DNA from: Astrocystis sublimbata
Lineage: Eukaryota; Ascomycota; Sordariomycetes; Xylariales; Xylariaceae
Direction of reading: 5' to 3'
DNA length: 64,000 nt
NCBI GenBank assembly: GCA_022453515.1
Contig: JAJNNY010000007.1
Location: 124,001 to 188,000 of the forward strand
The translations under genes and the position numbers were made by a program. How positions within the stretch are numbered: the first letter of the stretch is position 1; every line of letters starts with the position of its first letter. The notes under the pieces are model-generated. The model was not told where the DNA came from. It did not search any database and worked only from the letters and a program-made list of their open reading frames with translations. This document shows, in pieces, positions 1 to 10,073 of the stretch.

Positions 1-11
1 CACCTTTGTAG

Positions 12-335
12 CCGACTGGCGGCCCTCTTCTCCTTCATGACACCCAGCCTGACAAGGAAAAATCCTTGATTGAAGAGAAGTTGAAGAAAGTAGCAACTGA
101 GAAAGCACCAGTGGCCGGGGCAGCTAGTGCGCAGGGGAGGACCATGCGGATAGAAGAAGCCATCCTCAGTCGACTGGGCCAGAACGCACCTGTCACACCA
201 AGCCGGAACCAGAGTGGAGCGGCTGCAGCTGCGGGTGTGCTCACCGCTGTCGACGAAGATGCGGAAGGCGACGAGGAGGCCCCAACTCCCCAAGAATTTG
301 AGTATTGGACCGAGGACGAAGAAGCCGACGATTAG
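12..335 (+). CDS. 3'-terminal exon of an unidentified acidic-tailed protein (partial)
   Basis: The reading frame is open from about position 12 to a TAG stop at 333-335 and is cut by the left edge of the window. An in-frame stop at 9-11 is also a possible splice acceptor (TTGTAG), so this is probably the last exon of a longer gene; another AG near 52 is possible. The visible part, about 107 residues, has a charged Lys/Glu stretch, a short Ala-rich run, and a strongly acidic C-terminus ending in EFEYWTEDEEADD. No catalytic motif or known domain can be seen and I do not recognise the family. There is no ATG in the visible segment that must be the start. It converges with the permease gene on the minus strand. 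Confidence 0.55.
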   Translation, partial: PTGGPLLLHDTQPDKEKSLIEEKLKKVATEKAPVAGAASAQGRTMRIEEAILSRLGQNAPVTPSRNQSGAAAAAGVLTAVDEDAEGDEEAPTPQEFEYWTEDEEADD

Positions 336-729
336 ACGGTTTCAGCGCGTGAGCCTACCTCCGGCATGTTAGCAAGAGAACTCTCTCGGGATACTGGACA
401 GCCCCAGACCCGGATAGGTAATGTACAATGTATACTACGGAATGGCAAAACAAAGCAAACGTAGATCTAGACTGCCATCGCCATTGCAATATATTTACAA
501 CGCATCAGGACTGAGTGCCTTCTGGATCAATGCGACTTGCGCACTACTTACTGTCCCATGACTATTGCGATATAATCTGCAGTTGATGTGGTGAAGTGAG
601 TTACCCATATAGAACGTAGTATAATTGGGATCTTGCTGCATTTGCAAACATTCTAAAGCATCGTTAGAATCTTCTTTTGTATTCACAGCCATCCTCGGAT
701 GGCTGTTCACGGCATCTCGTGGAGCCCCT
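336..729. other. convergent intergenic spacer
   Basis: Shared 3' flank between the partial gene and the permease. No ORF with recognisable coding character; presumably 3' UTRs and polyadenylation signals of both genes. Confidence 0.5.
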
Positions 730-2760
730 TCATGCTAGTTTGTCATTGTCTATACTGTGATGGTTCGGAGTTCTGCCATCTAGCGTCGACCCTGAACCCT
801 CCACCGCCTCCTCCGTCTCTTCGATCTCCTCCTCAGGCAGCGTTAGGTTCAGTATGATGGTGACGAGCGCTGTGACGGCGAAGCCGGTCTCCAGCACCAA
901 ACTGATAGCGTCGAGGAACCCGCGCAGACTCCGGTTGCCGCCGCTATACGTGAACACCTTGTCGAAATAGCCCGGCACCAGCGTTGCGCCGTACCCGAGC
1001 GCGAGCCCGGCCGTGAGGATGAACCGATTGCGGCGGGTGAAAGGTGTACCCCGGCAGATGATGGCGATACCCGACACGGCGACAGAGGTAAAGAGGAAAG
1101 TTGTCATGCCGCCGAGGACGGCGGACGGGATCGCCACGAGCGCGGCTGCGAACTTCGCGAATATACCCATGAGGATGAGGAACAAGCTGCATTGAAGTGT
1201 CAGCATCGGTCCCTCATACAAGTACTTCGTAGGGAACCGGAATATAGAAGAATGAAACGAAAGGGGGCAAGTTTGGCGGGAAGGATATGTGTATATAAAT
1301 GACTATTACTCACCAGCAGCAATATCCAGCAGTGCGATTCGCACACCGCGTCAGCGCGATCACGCCGTTGTTCTGCGCAAAGGTAGTCATGGGCGTCATG
1401 GTGCCGAGAGCGGCGAGGATACCGTTTAGGCCATCAGCCAGCACACCACCCTGGATGCGCGTCTCGTAAATGGCGCCGTCGACCTCGAGGCGGCTGACGT
1501 CGCATGACGCCGTGATGTCGCCGATGGCCTCGCACGCACATATGATGAACACCGCGATCAGAGGCAGGACCAGCGGGCCGTAGACGCTCAGCTTGAATGT
1601 GTGCACCCAGATAAAGGACGCCACGGGGGCCTGGTCGATTCCACTGCGGGAGAAATACCCCATTGCGGCGGCAATGATGATGCCTGTGAGCAAGCCGATG
1701 ATCACGGATGTGGACTTCATAATCGGGGACCCGAAGCGCTCGCATAAGATGATGGTGATGAAAACGGAAAAGCCGAGACCTAGATACTCTGGCGAGCCCC
1801 AGGGGAGCGCGTGAGGGGCCGTGATGTCGGGGCACTTGTCGAAAAAAGCAGTGTGCGTGGCGTCCGAGCAGGGACCGCTACCACCGAGCCAGTTCTTGAA
1901 ACCGGATTCGATCAGGTTGATGCCGATGAGCTATGGTATCTGCAGTCAGCCAGCCAGTCAGCGTGCCAAAGTGTAGGGAAGAAATGCTTTACCATGACAG
2001 TAGGGCCCGTCACCAGCGGAGGAAAGATCCTCAACATAATTCGGGGCGGAATGAAGGCAATGACGACCTCGATCAGGGCCGCGACGGCGGCAGTGCCGAG
2101 AAGCGCGCCGTACGCGTCTGGGCAAGGGAGTCGTGTGCCATCCTCGCCTACGGGACAGAAGCCGTTCGCATACATTTGTGTGAAAGCGCCCTGCGCGACT
2201 GGGATCACGGTAAAAGAAACTCCAACGACGGATATGAGTCCGGTCCCGATGTAATATCTAGCAGGGCGTGACTTGTCAGCTCATGCGCTTCAGCTTGGCA
2301 TACTCGCGATCGGTCTGGCATGTGCAGAAGCTTGAAATGTAACTCACGGTGTGCCATAGATGTGAAATCTAGTAATTTGAATCATAGATAGGATACCAGA
2401 AACGATCAGTGCAGTAGAAACCAAGTACTGCTGCAGGTCGAGACCGAAATTGACACCGCCTGGCCCGGACAGAATCAAAGGGGGCGTAATAAGCCCAGCT
2501 AACATGGCGAGGGCATGCTGGAAGCCTAGTATGAGGGCCAGGAAGACGGGGAGTTTATCGTTGAGACCGAAGAATGGCGAGGCCTGGCGGCGCTTTCGCA
2601 TGAATGGTATGTTGGGGCGGAAGAGGAAGGCATAGTCGTAGTCGCCGAGGAGCCCTTCGCGCGTCAGAAACGTCTTTTTGATACCGTGCAACCGGTCCCC
2701 TATGCTTCGTCGTGGCGCCGACTGAGGCGCAATCTGCGAGGGGCCTTGGTCTTCATCCAT
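730..2760 (-). CDS. uric acid-xanthine permease, NCS2 family (UapA/UapC-like)
   Basis: Proton symporter for purines at the plasma membrane. Four exons join in frame: 2760-2348, 2257-1993, 1930-1314 and 1186-730, giving 583 residues (UapA is 574). The start is ATG 2760; the longer ORF upstream begins with a non-ATG codon. Family hallmarks are clear: LTREGLLGDYDY near the N-terminus, GFQHALAM in the first membrane segment, ACEAIGD with the conserved Glu and Asp, and the NCS2 signature QNNGVIALTR at about residues 412-421, identical to that in UapA. LVLETGFAV, with the Phe used in substrate selection, is also kept. Donors are GTGAGT, GTAAAG and GTGAGT. UapA and UapC cannot be told apart by eye. 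The family is normally induced by purines and repressed by ammonium through GATA factors. An overlapping 8-codon upstream ORF begins at 2779. Confidence 0.93.
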
Positions 2761-4199
2761 GGCGCAAGTCGACAATCATGGGGGATTGTACACCCTTAAA
2801 ACTGACTTTATCGAAGATATCAAGGTTTGGGCCCGGCTACCTAAGTAGATATCCGCTTGAGGGTATTGGAGAGAGCTCCTAGCAGAATTCTAGGTTCAAA
2901 CTTCGGCCTCGGTAGCCTTAGGTAGGTAAGGATGATATAATCAGACAGGGATGTGAGCCATAACACGGGTTTGCCGGTGCTGATCGATCACTCGACCATG
3001 AGATACTCAGCCAGACTGAAGAGCTCTCAAGTTTGAAATGGAAGAAGAAGAAAGGATAGTGTAAGTACATAATTGGTTGCCTGTCTCTGTTAATGTCCGA
3101 TAACCAGAAAGAGTTTGAATGCTCGTCTCGCATGTACAATCTCCATCTACCTAATCTCATAGGCTAGGCAATATCTACAACCCCAGCATCTATATCAACC
3201 AGCTCCTGCATGAACATGGCCACCAGCGGGGCTACCTGGCATGCATGGCGGTGCGACTCGGGTGGTGCGTATCGCTCGCCGCCCGGTGCCGGGTAGCTGG
3301 GCTACAGTATACTATGTCTTGTGTAAATAGATAGGTAGATATATGTAACCTAGCATGTTACACAAATGCCAATCGCACTTCCATGTCGGCCTGATAACAA
3401 CAAACGATGTTCTATCCGTTTCCCAATTGGTCTCGTCACATAGTACTAGTACATGGGACATCATTCGACTTCCGGGGCGGAGGTCGCTGGGCATTCCTTG
3501 TCATGATCTCCGTTTCCATGTGGAAACCCAGCTATGATCCATTCATTGGCGAGTCCTAGATATCGCGAATAACAGGCCATGAAGCTCATGGACGAGTATT
3601 GATGTTGGGTGGCGAGGTTGGCCACTGGCCAGAGATAAGGAATGTCTCTTGACCACCGGTTCTGGATTAGATTTGTGGAGATGCCTATTGATGGCTGACG
3701 GGTGCGCTAGCGAGGATCGGTACGAGGTCTGAGATCTTCTGTCCAACATGATCGATAGCGTGCGGTAATAAGCTTTTGTCAGCTCCCATGATAAGGACAT
3801 GTAACCTACCGGTTATCTGACGAGAGATGACCAGATCTCGGAGAGCCAAGATCATCGCGACGCGTCCGGCTGTTCGTTTCAGCTCCCCCACGGATTGAAG
3901 AAGCTCACCAGACAGACACATTGTTATTCTTAAAGCTTAGGTAGGTATTTACTGTTGGGCCTCGGCATGATAGATCAACACTCTGTTCAAGGTCGCTTTG
4001 ATCGTCGCATTAAATAAGCTTGCAGTGTTCAACTTCACAGTTTTATCGGTATAATCAAATATATACCTCCTCATTGGCTCTGTCGAGCTGTCCAATCAAC
4101 ACCGTATAATTCAACAAGCGACGAGAATACAATCACCACGAGGTTTTGTCGCAGTAAATCCTCGCATTCAAATCTAGTTTACAGTAAGGAGCACTTGAA
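2761..4199. other. intergenic region upstream of the permease
   Basis: About 1.4 kb between the qutR stop and the permease start, both on the minus strand. It should hold the permease promoter and the qutR 3' flank. An open frame at 3685-3921 on the minus strand has an ATG but no family resemblance I can name; I do not call it a gene. No clear TCGG-N6-CCGA (UaY-type) site was found by eye. Confidence 0.4.
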
Positions 4200-6887
4200 T
4201 TAGGGTTCTTGCTCCAGAATACTATCTAGTCGAGGTTGAAGTGGGTAAGAGCGCTGTTCATCCGGAATTGACTTGAGTACTTCGGCACGCATTAATCGCC
4301 TCGGCGCCCTTCTTCCTGTGAATAACTCGAACTGGGCAAAACCTTGTTCGGGCAGTAGATCCAAGCTGTCCATGACGATCCATCCTCGATGTGCCTCCGC
4401 CCGGGTCTGTAGGATGAGAGGCGTATTGATGACCTGGTAAGAAAAGTCCACCACCACGCCACCTGTCGGGCTGCCCATCCAACTTTCGGGAAGGGTAAAA
4501 TCCGGTGGCGGCTGGTCTCCAGTCTTCTGGGCCGGTATGCAGGAGACCACAATCGTCGGTTGGCGAAGGTGTTCGGGCCACGCATCCTCTCGAGACCGTA
4601 GTATGTGGAAGTTCGTCTTCTGATTGTCGACTTTGCTCAGCAGTGGAATGTCGTCTCGGGAGAGGAGCAGTTCGAAATGGGAAACGAGCTTTTGCGCATT
4701 CTCAGGGGATCGATTATGGACAGCAATGTTCTGCACGCCAAGCTGGAGCATCGAATACACAGCTGCGCGAGCCATGCCCCCCGCGCCGATCACGAGGCCC
4801 GCCGTGTTATCGCGCACGGCGTTCGCCGGAGACAGCCCCCTACGTATGCAAGCGCGAATGCCGATCCAGTCCGTGTTCTCCCCGTACAGCGCAAGAACAG
4901 GGCCCGCGCATTTCCGCGCATGAGATAGAAGGGCATCGTCTGGTATGCTCCTATCGTCATTCAATCGCCGGATTGGAATCAAAGTGTTTACAGCACCGAT
5001 CGCCTTGGCGTGGGTGCTCAGTGAGTGGGTTAGACTGATAACTTCGACTTTGAAAGGCAAACCGACAGATGCACCAGCAAAGGAGGGATCATGTATGAGA
5101 TCCCGGATGCTGCTGAGGGAGTTTGTCGAGTACGGTTTATAAATATGGCTCGTGCCCAGAGCTTCTATCGCGGTATTATGCATGGCAGGCGACAGACTGT
5201 GTTGACAATTTGCGCCGACCACGTACAGCTTTAGCGCGTTGTCGGTGGCAAAGGAAGAACGCAACGCTATAGTTGCCTGGCGAGGAGTAATAGAGGGTTC
5301 GATATATGAGGAGCTTTTACGTTTTCCGATATGGGATGTGGATTTGAATAAGGATTCCGGGAGGGTTGATGTCAAGATTTTGTTTAAACAAGCTGAATGT
5401 CGACCTCTGACGCCTGTGTTATATGCCACCAGGGGGATAACTGGTTCTCCCGCATTGGAGACAGAGCAGCGTAGCATATTGATCTCAAAATTGTCATCTA
5501 GGAAGGTGGCTGGGCGTGTCATTTTCACGAGGTCGCAAGAGTAGGCCTGCGCCTTGCGGTAGTAGCCCATCCACGTAGGATCGCTCCAAGGGAGCGGAGG
5601 AGGTGGGCATTCGAAATTGATAACACCGATGATTTTCGAGAACCTTCTGCGCTCTAGCAGACGGCGGAACGACACCTCGTCCAATCGCAAGTCTACGGTG
5701 ATGTATTCTGGACAGAGCAATAGGCCGTGTTGGACATGCTCCAGGTATGAAGCTTTTAGTAGACCGTCAACGGACTCGGAACGAGGCCAGGGTACGTGGT
5801 ATATCATGGGAATGACGACGTTCCTCCTGAGCGCACCGACGGCCTTACTTATCTCACTGGCGCGGTCTGAGCTTAGTTGAGGCTGGTCAATAAAGAATTC
5901 CGCCATCGGTTTGGCCAGGTCGTCATCTATGACGATCTCAATAGCATCGGCACCCGTTTCAATGTCCTCCGTCTCCCATTTGTCCGCCAATACTCGCGAG
6001 AGCGGCACAGACACTGCATAGGTAAATTGACGTGTCTCTGTCGGTGTGGATGCAAGCGGAAACGCAGATTCGATGAATGGGATAGATCCCGGTGGCATTA
6101 TAAGAGAGAGAAATTTCAGAAAATGTCTCTCTGCTCGCTTGAGGGTGAGATATGGAGCCGGAGACGCTGGGCCGTCTCCGCGCAAGGCAGCCCCTGGTGT
6201 CTCGCCACTGGTCAGGCTGCGCGGCCTTGAGCATTGTTCGGACACATTGAAGAATTCAAAGTTGGCGACGACACGGAATGCCGTTTCTGCGTACGACATC
6301 AACTCTCGGAGTTTGTAGTCATCGGCCACTTTCAGGTACTCTTGTATCGCTTCCGGATCCCGTGTAACATGGACAACAGGATGCGATGTTGCATATTCCT
6401 GCAGAAGCGCATGGATGCCGGGCTCCATCCACGACAATACAATGATGCAGTCCCGCTGATGGGCGGCTAAAACCGTCCCCAGTACCTCCTGCTGCTGCCG
6501 CCGATATTCGATGGGGCCGTGCCTTTTTTTGTACGCAACTGTGGACAGTCCAGTGACATCTTGGAAACTCTTCTCTAGGTCAATTACCCTACGTTTCATC
6601 GCTGTAGAGGCAATAATGGCCAGGGTTGATTTCCCAGAGCCACGTATCCCCACGAGTACAATGGACGTAGCGGGCTCGAATGAGGCTTTCGAGCTGGCCA
6701 TGGATGATGCATCGACCACATCAATGGGCAGGCTCATAGCATGGCCGTTGATTCCCATTGCCGGGTCATGTTGGCGCGGGCGTTTGGAAGGGTCGGGGTT
6801 GTCGTGTGAATCATGTGGCAATCGGCTGTTGGGGTTTGCCACATCCGTATAGCCTCTCTTCAACCCGGCTACCAGCACAGGTGCCAT
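4200..6887 (-). CDS. qutR: quinate pathway repressor QutR (qa-1S homologue)
   Basis: Repressor of quinate catabolism that holds the activator QutA inactive without inducer. A single uninterrupted frame gives 895 residues from ATG 6887 (QutR about 929, qa-1S about 918). The architecture is the three C-terminal domains of the pentafunctional AROM protein. A shikimate-kinase-like domain carries the P-loop GIRGSGKST near residue 82. A type I dehydroquinase-like domain occupies the middle (DLVKMTRPAT). A shikimate-dehydrogenase-like domain at the C-terminus carries HSLSPAMHN, ENTDWIG and a GAGGMARAA nucleotide loop. The N-terminal 60 residues are Pro/Asp/Arg-rich and lack a known fold. The family is a regulator, not an enzyme. 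It is divergent from qutA, as qa-1S is from qa-1F. No introns are needed. Confidence 0.95.
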   Translation of the reverse strand: MAPVLVAGLKRGYTDVANPNSRLPHDSHDNPDPSKRPRQHDPAMGINGHAMSLPIDVVDASSMASSKASFEPATSIVLVGIRGSGKSTLAIIASTAMKRRVIDLEKSFQDVTGLSTVAYKKRHGPIEYRRQQQEVLGTVLAAHQRDCIIVLSWMEPGIHALLQEYATSHPVVHVTRDPEAIQEYLKVADDYKLRELMSYAETAFRVVANFEFFNVSEQCSRPRSLTSGETPGAALRGDGPASPAPYLTLKRAERHFLKFLSLIMPPGSIPFIESAFPLASTPTETRQFTYAVSVPLSRVLADKWETEDIETGADAIEIVIDDDLAKPMAEFFIDQPQLSSDRASEISKAVGALRRNVVIPMIYHVPWPRSESVDGLLKASYLEHVQHGLLLCPEYITVDLRLDEVSFRRLLERRRFSKIIGVINFECPPPPLPWSDPTWMGYYRKAQAYSCDLVKMTRPATFLDDNFEINMLRCSVSNAGEPVIPLVAYNTGVRGRHSACLNKILTSTLPESLFKSTSHIGKRKSSSYIEPSITPRQATIALRSSFATDNALKLYVVGANCQHSLSPAMHNTAIEALGTSHIYKPYSTNSLSSIRDLIHDPSFAGASVGLPFKVEVISLTHSLSTHAKAIGAVNTLIPIRRLNDDRSIPDDALLSHARKCAGPVLALYGENTDWIGIRACIRRGLSPANAVRDNTAGLVIGAGGMARAAVYSMLQLGVQNIAVHNRSPENAQKLVSHFELLLSRDDIPLLSKVDNQKTNFHILRSREDAWPEHLRQPTIVVSCIPAQKTGDQPPPDFTLPESWMGSPTGGVVVDFSYQVINTPLILQTRAEAHRGWIVMDSLDLLPEQGFAQFELFTGRRAPRRLMRAEVLKSIPDEQRSYPLQPRLDSILEQEP

Positions 6888-7727
6888 TATGTGCCCGTCA
6901 CGGTATCAGACCAACAAGAGACACCTTTCATAAGGTGGCGCTCTCATTTCACGGTTGCGTCTGTTCATTTGCGGCAACCCGCGCCTCTTCTACCACAGCT
7001 AAGTAAGATAATGCGGATGTAGAAAATCGAGGATTGGGGTTTGAGTAGCGTTGCCGAAGCTGCACGCCGACGTCAAGCAGGCCTACTAGCAATAGTGAAA
7101 CGGGAACTGCCTCTAGAGTGCTGTCGAAGATATCTTGCCGTGTCTCGCAATCGCGCAGAGGGGCGTCTGTCTGGCCCACGGTTTGTTGATCGAACGTTGT
7201 TCCGGTATGGTTCTCGTCGGCTCTCTACTTGATTGGGCAGCGATGGGTCGGCCAGTGTGCCGGTAACAGTTGCTATTGAGCCCACCAGGCGAGCAAATTG
7301 TGCTTGGTGAGAAATCTTAGGGTAAAGACTGAGCGGGAATAACATGAGCGAGTCACTCTCACTCAACCAGGATAAGCGTATATCCAACGACGAGACAACC
7401 CCCTGTCAACCCAACCTCGCCAACCAGACTCTCCGCAAAACACTCCGCCAGATTCTCCGCAGGACTCTCCGCATTGGGCTTCCCCAGATTTCTCCACCAA
7501 GTAAGTAGTCTTCTAGTCTACGGCGCCTGAGCGGGGAGAGCGTTAGTTTGCCAGCCAAGAAATGGGTTAGAGGGGCGAACTCGAACCTTGCACGTTGAAC
7601 ATGCATACAGCATGCTAATCATGGGCATTCGAATGTGCCATTTCATGCTTCCTCTTCCTTGACAGCCCTCGAAGAGGCATCTATATACGAGAGGCCGTTG
7701 TCCGTCCACGGCGAAAGACGACTCGAC
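6888..7727. promoter_or_regulatory. qutR-qutA divergent promoter and possible qutA 5' exon
   Basis: This stretch separates the qutR ATG (6887) from the preferred qutA ATG (7728). It includes a 15/16 match to the qa activator site at 7370-7385 and a weaker left-half match (about 12/16) at 7320-7335. A second reading is possible: ATG 7344 opens a frame to 7500, followed by a consensus donor GTAAGT and a TTGACAG acceptor at 7665. Splicing joins in frame to qutA. The region may therefore be promoter plus 5' UTR with an intron, or promoter plus first coding exon. Confidence 0.6.
7370..7385. promoter_or_regulatory. QutA/qa-1F-type activator binding site
   Basis: The sequence GGATAAGCGTATATCC matches the published Neurospora qa upstream activating consensus GGRTAARYRYTTATCC at 15 of 16 positions (position 11 is A, not T). 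It lies 358 bp upstream of the preferred qutA ATG, which fits autoregulation of the activator. If the alternative start at 7344 is used, the site would lie inside the first coding exon. Confidence 0.7.
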
Positions 7728-10073
7728 ATGAGTGGAAAGCGGCAACCCGGTTCGAAAGGGCCAGGATCTAAAGGTGCTTCCGAGCGTTCAGCAGACGAGA
7801 CAGCACCAAAGAGAAGGCGTGTATCGCGAGCTTGTGACCAGTGCAGAGCGGCGCGCGAGAAGTGCGACGGTATCCAGCCCACCTGTTTTCCTTGTGCCTC
7901 GCAAAATCGGACATGCAGTTGGGAGGAACCAAAGAAGAAACGTGGGGTCCAAACAGGATACATCAGGACCTTGGAGATGGCCCTCGGTTGGATATTCGAC
8001 AAGATACCAGAGTCCGAGAAATCCCTCCACAGCTTGCTCACACATGAGGGTGGCCAGGGACTACTCACTGGAAAGGTTCCTGTGGTCGGAAACCGTCTTC
8101 ATCGTCGATGGAGGAGGAGCACTGTTCACGCAGAGATCGATCGTGTGTTGTCTGGTGATTGCGCCTCCGCAGCATCCACGAACTGTTCGAGTCCCGGCGG
8201 CGAGTCCGAGGGTGATGAAACCGACAAGGACCTGGCCGCGCAACGAGATTCGATCTTTGTAACAAACATAACGAAATCACCAGCATCTTTCAAGGTCGAG
8301 ATAGTATCACCCAACTTAACCCAATCAAAAGACCAACAAAGCCACGATTCTACAGTGTCGAAGGGAATCAACACAGCTTGTCCTCTACCCGAGTCGGAGC
8401 CTTCTCGACCACGACGGCCGAATACTATTTGTCTCCCATCGAACCATTGGCGACTCCTCGACATATACTTCTCGTATACGCATGTGTGGTTTCCAATATT
8501 GGAGAAACATGAATTGCTGAAGACAGGATATTCTTATTCGGACGAAGGGTTGCACATTGGTCGTCATACGCCAGGCTGTGCTGGACATGCTGAGCTCTGG
8601 GCTGCATTGGCACTAGCATCGTACCAAGAGATGGCGAGTAGAGCTGGCAAGTGTCCAGAAAAGGGATTCGCGAACCCAGCGTGTATGAAGCCCAGGGACA
8701 TATATCGCACAGCCCGCAATATGATACCTACTTCCGAGAGTGGCCTCTTCGAAGCACGTCATGTCAATGCGCTCTTATTGCTCACTCTCGTCAATATGGC
8801 TTGCAATGAGCTCAAGGCCGCCTGGATCCTGTTAGGAATGGCGACTCGCGTGGCTCTGTCGCTGAGGCTTCAGGGAAGCTCAATGTCAGCGCAGGACAGA
8901 CGTTCATGCCACACCTACATGGGATGCTTTATCTTGGATACTCTTCTTTCAGCGCGACTCGGCCTCGTGCCACATCTCAGATCGAGCATGGCTCGTGCAA
9001 GTTTCCCTCGCCTTGATAACGAAATAGATGAATGGCAGCCTTGGATGCCTTGCGCCAGTTTCGGCCCTACACAGCGCGACATGAGGCCTAGTCGAATGCC
9101 TTCGCACTCAATTAGTTCATTCGGTATTCTCCACGGATGTCTTCTCCTTCTTTCACATAGACTATGGGATGACGCTGAGATTTCAATACTCTCGGATGAG
9201 GCATTCCTGAGTGCGGTCCAGCGTGCAATCAGCGAACGCGGCGTGCAAGCATCGTTGGCAACGAGTATCTTGAGCGGGGAACATATGGCCGGCCAGCTTC
9301 CATCTGTTCACCTATTGCGTCTCACATTTTTGTACGCAGGCAGTATGTGCAAAGGTTTGCCTCACTTACATCGTGCAGTACTGAGCTGCATTGAAAGCTA
9401 CATAGGCAATCACGGTGTTTGCGGGTTGTCTCCTTTAACGTCTGTATTCATGAAGCTTATCGATCAGCGAGTACATACTAATCTCCTCTCGAGGGCCGAG
9501 AGAAAAAGATGGGAGGAAATTGAGCAACTCATCGAGTCAGTTTGGAACGAATCTGCCCAAGATGTTGTGTTAGAATCGATATATCAAGACACTCACCCAG
9601 GGCTTGCTGCGCAACACTCAACGAGTGATCCTGAATTGACACTCAACACGCGGGCAGAACAATCGCCGGAAGCCAACTCGTTTCAACTGAGCACAATTGC
9701 CGCTCATAGCACCACCAACACGAATACAGGCTTACCATTCTCCCAAGACCTCAACGTGAAGTTGCCGGAGCTCCCACCCTTGCAGCCCAACCAGGGCATC
9801 AAAACCCGCCAGATGAACGGACCTCCTCTCGGAATTGGAGGACTCGGAACTTTGGACACACTGGCGATACCACCTGCCATGCAATTCTCAGCACCCGAAA
9901 GCCTAAGTTTCAATGGCGTAGCGCTCGATTACGACACTATTCTAGACGACATAGCATCCTTCGAACGAACAAGCGTGCCAGAGTCAGATACTCAATTCAT
10001 GGCCAATCTAGGGCTGAGGCCTGGGACGAACCTGACGGACGTATTCTCTCACGAATTCCTGGGGTATCCCTGA
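7728..10073 (+). CDS. qutA: quinate pathway activator QutA (qa-1F homologue), Zn2Cys6 factor
   Basis: Nuclear transcription activator of the quinate genes. From ATG 7728 it is 781 residues with no intron. The Zn2Cys6 cluster has cysteines at residues 36, 39, 46, 53, 56 and 63, in the spacing C-X2-C-X6-C-X6-C-X2-C-X6-C. The block from RVSRACDQC to GVQTGYIRTLE is nearly the same as in qa-1F. The middle of the protein holds a fungal transcription-factor homology region and the tail is Ser/Thr/Pro-rich. The open frame extends upstream to 7635 without an ATG. A spliced model with exon 7344-7500 and intron 7501-7665 would add 73 residues, giving 854; known QutA and qa-1F are 825 and 816, between the two models. 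I favour 7728 because an operator-like site lies inside the alternative exon, but this is not settled. Confidence 0.93.
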   Translation: MSGKRQPGSKGPGSKGASERSADETAPKRRRVSRACDQCRAAREKCDGIQPTCFPCASQNRTCSWEEPKKKRGVQTGYIRTLEMALGWIFDKIPESEKSLHSLLTHEGGQGLLTGKVPVVGNRLHRRWRRSTVHAEIDRVLSGDCASAASTNCSSPGGESEGDETDKDLAAQRDSIFVTNITKSPASFKVEIVSPNLTQSKDQQSHDSTVSKGINTACPLPESEPSRPRRPNTICLPSNHWRLLDIYFSYTHVWFPILEKHELLKTGYSYSDEGLHIGRHTPGCAGHAELWAALALASYQEMASRAGKCPEKGFANPACMKPRDIYRTARNMIPTSESGLFEARHVNALLLLTLVNMACNELKAAWILLGMATRVALSLRLQGSSMSAQDRRSCHTYMGCFILDTLLSARLGLVPHLRSSMARASFPRLDNEIDEWQPWMPCASFGPTQRDMRPSRMPSHSISSFGILHGCLLLLSHRLWDDAEISILSDEAFLSAVQRAISERGVQASLATSILSGEHMAGQLPSVHLLRLTFLYAGSMCKGLPHLHRAVLSCIESYIGNHGVCGLSPLTSVFMKLIDQRVHTNLLSRAERKRWEEIEQLIESVWNESAQDVVLESIYQDTHPGLAAQHSTSDPELTLNTRAEQSPEANSFQLSTIAAHSTTNTNTGLPFSQDLNVKLPELPPLQPNQGIKTRQMNGPPLGIGGLGTLDTLAIPPAMQFSAPESLSFNGVALDYDTILDDIASFERTSVPESDTQFMANLGLRPGTNLTDVFSHEFLGYP

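Noticed and set aside
3685..3921. 78-codon minus-strand ORF upstream of the permease as a gene
   Set aside because: No family resemblance, and it sits in a promoter region with overlapping frames on other strands.
7500..7640. Possible tRNA because of a GGTTCGAGTTC-like B box on the minus strand
   Set aside because: No matching A box, no acceptor stem and no anticodon arm could be folded by eye.
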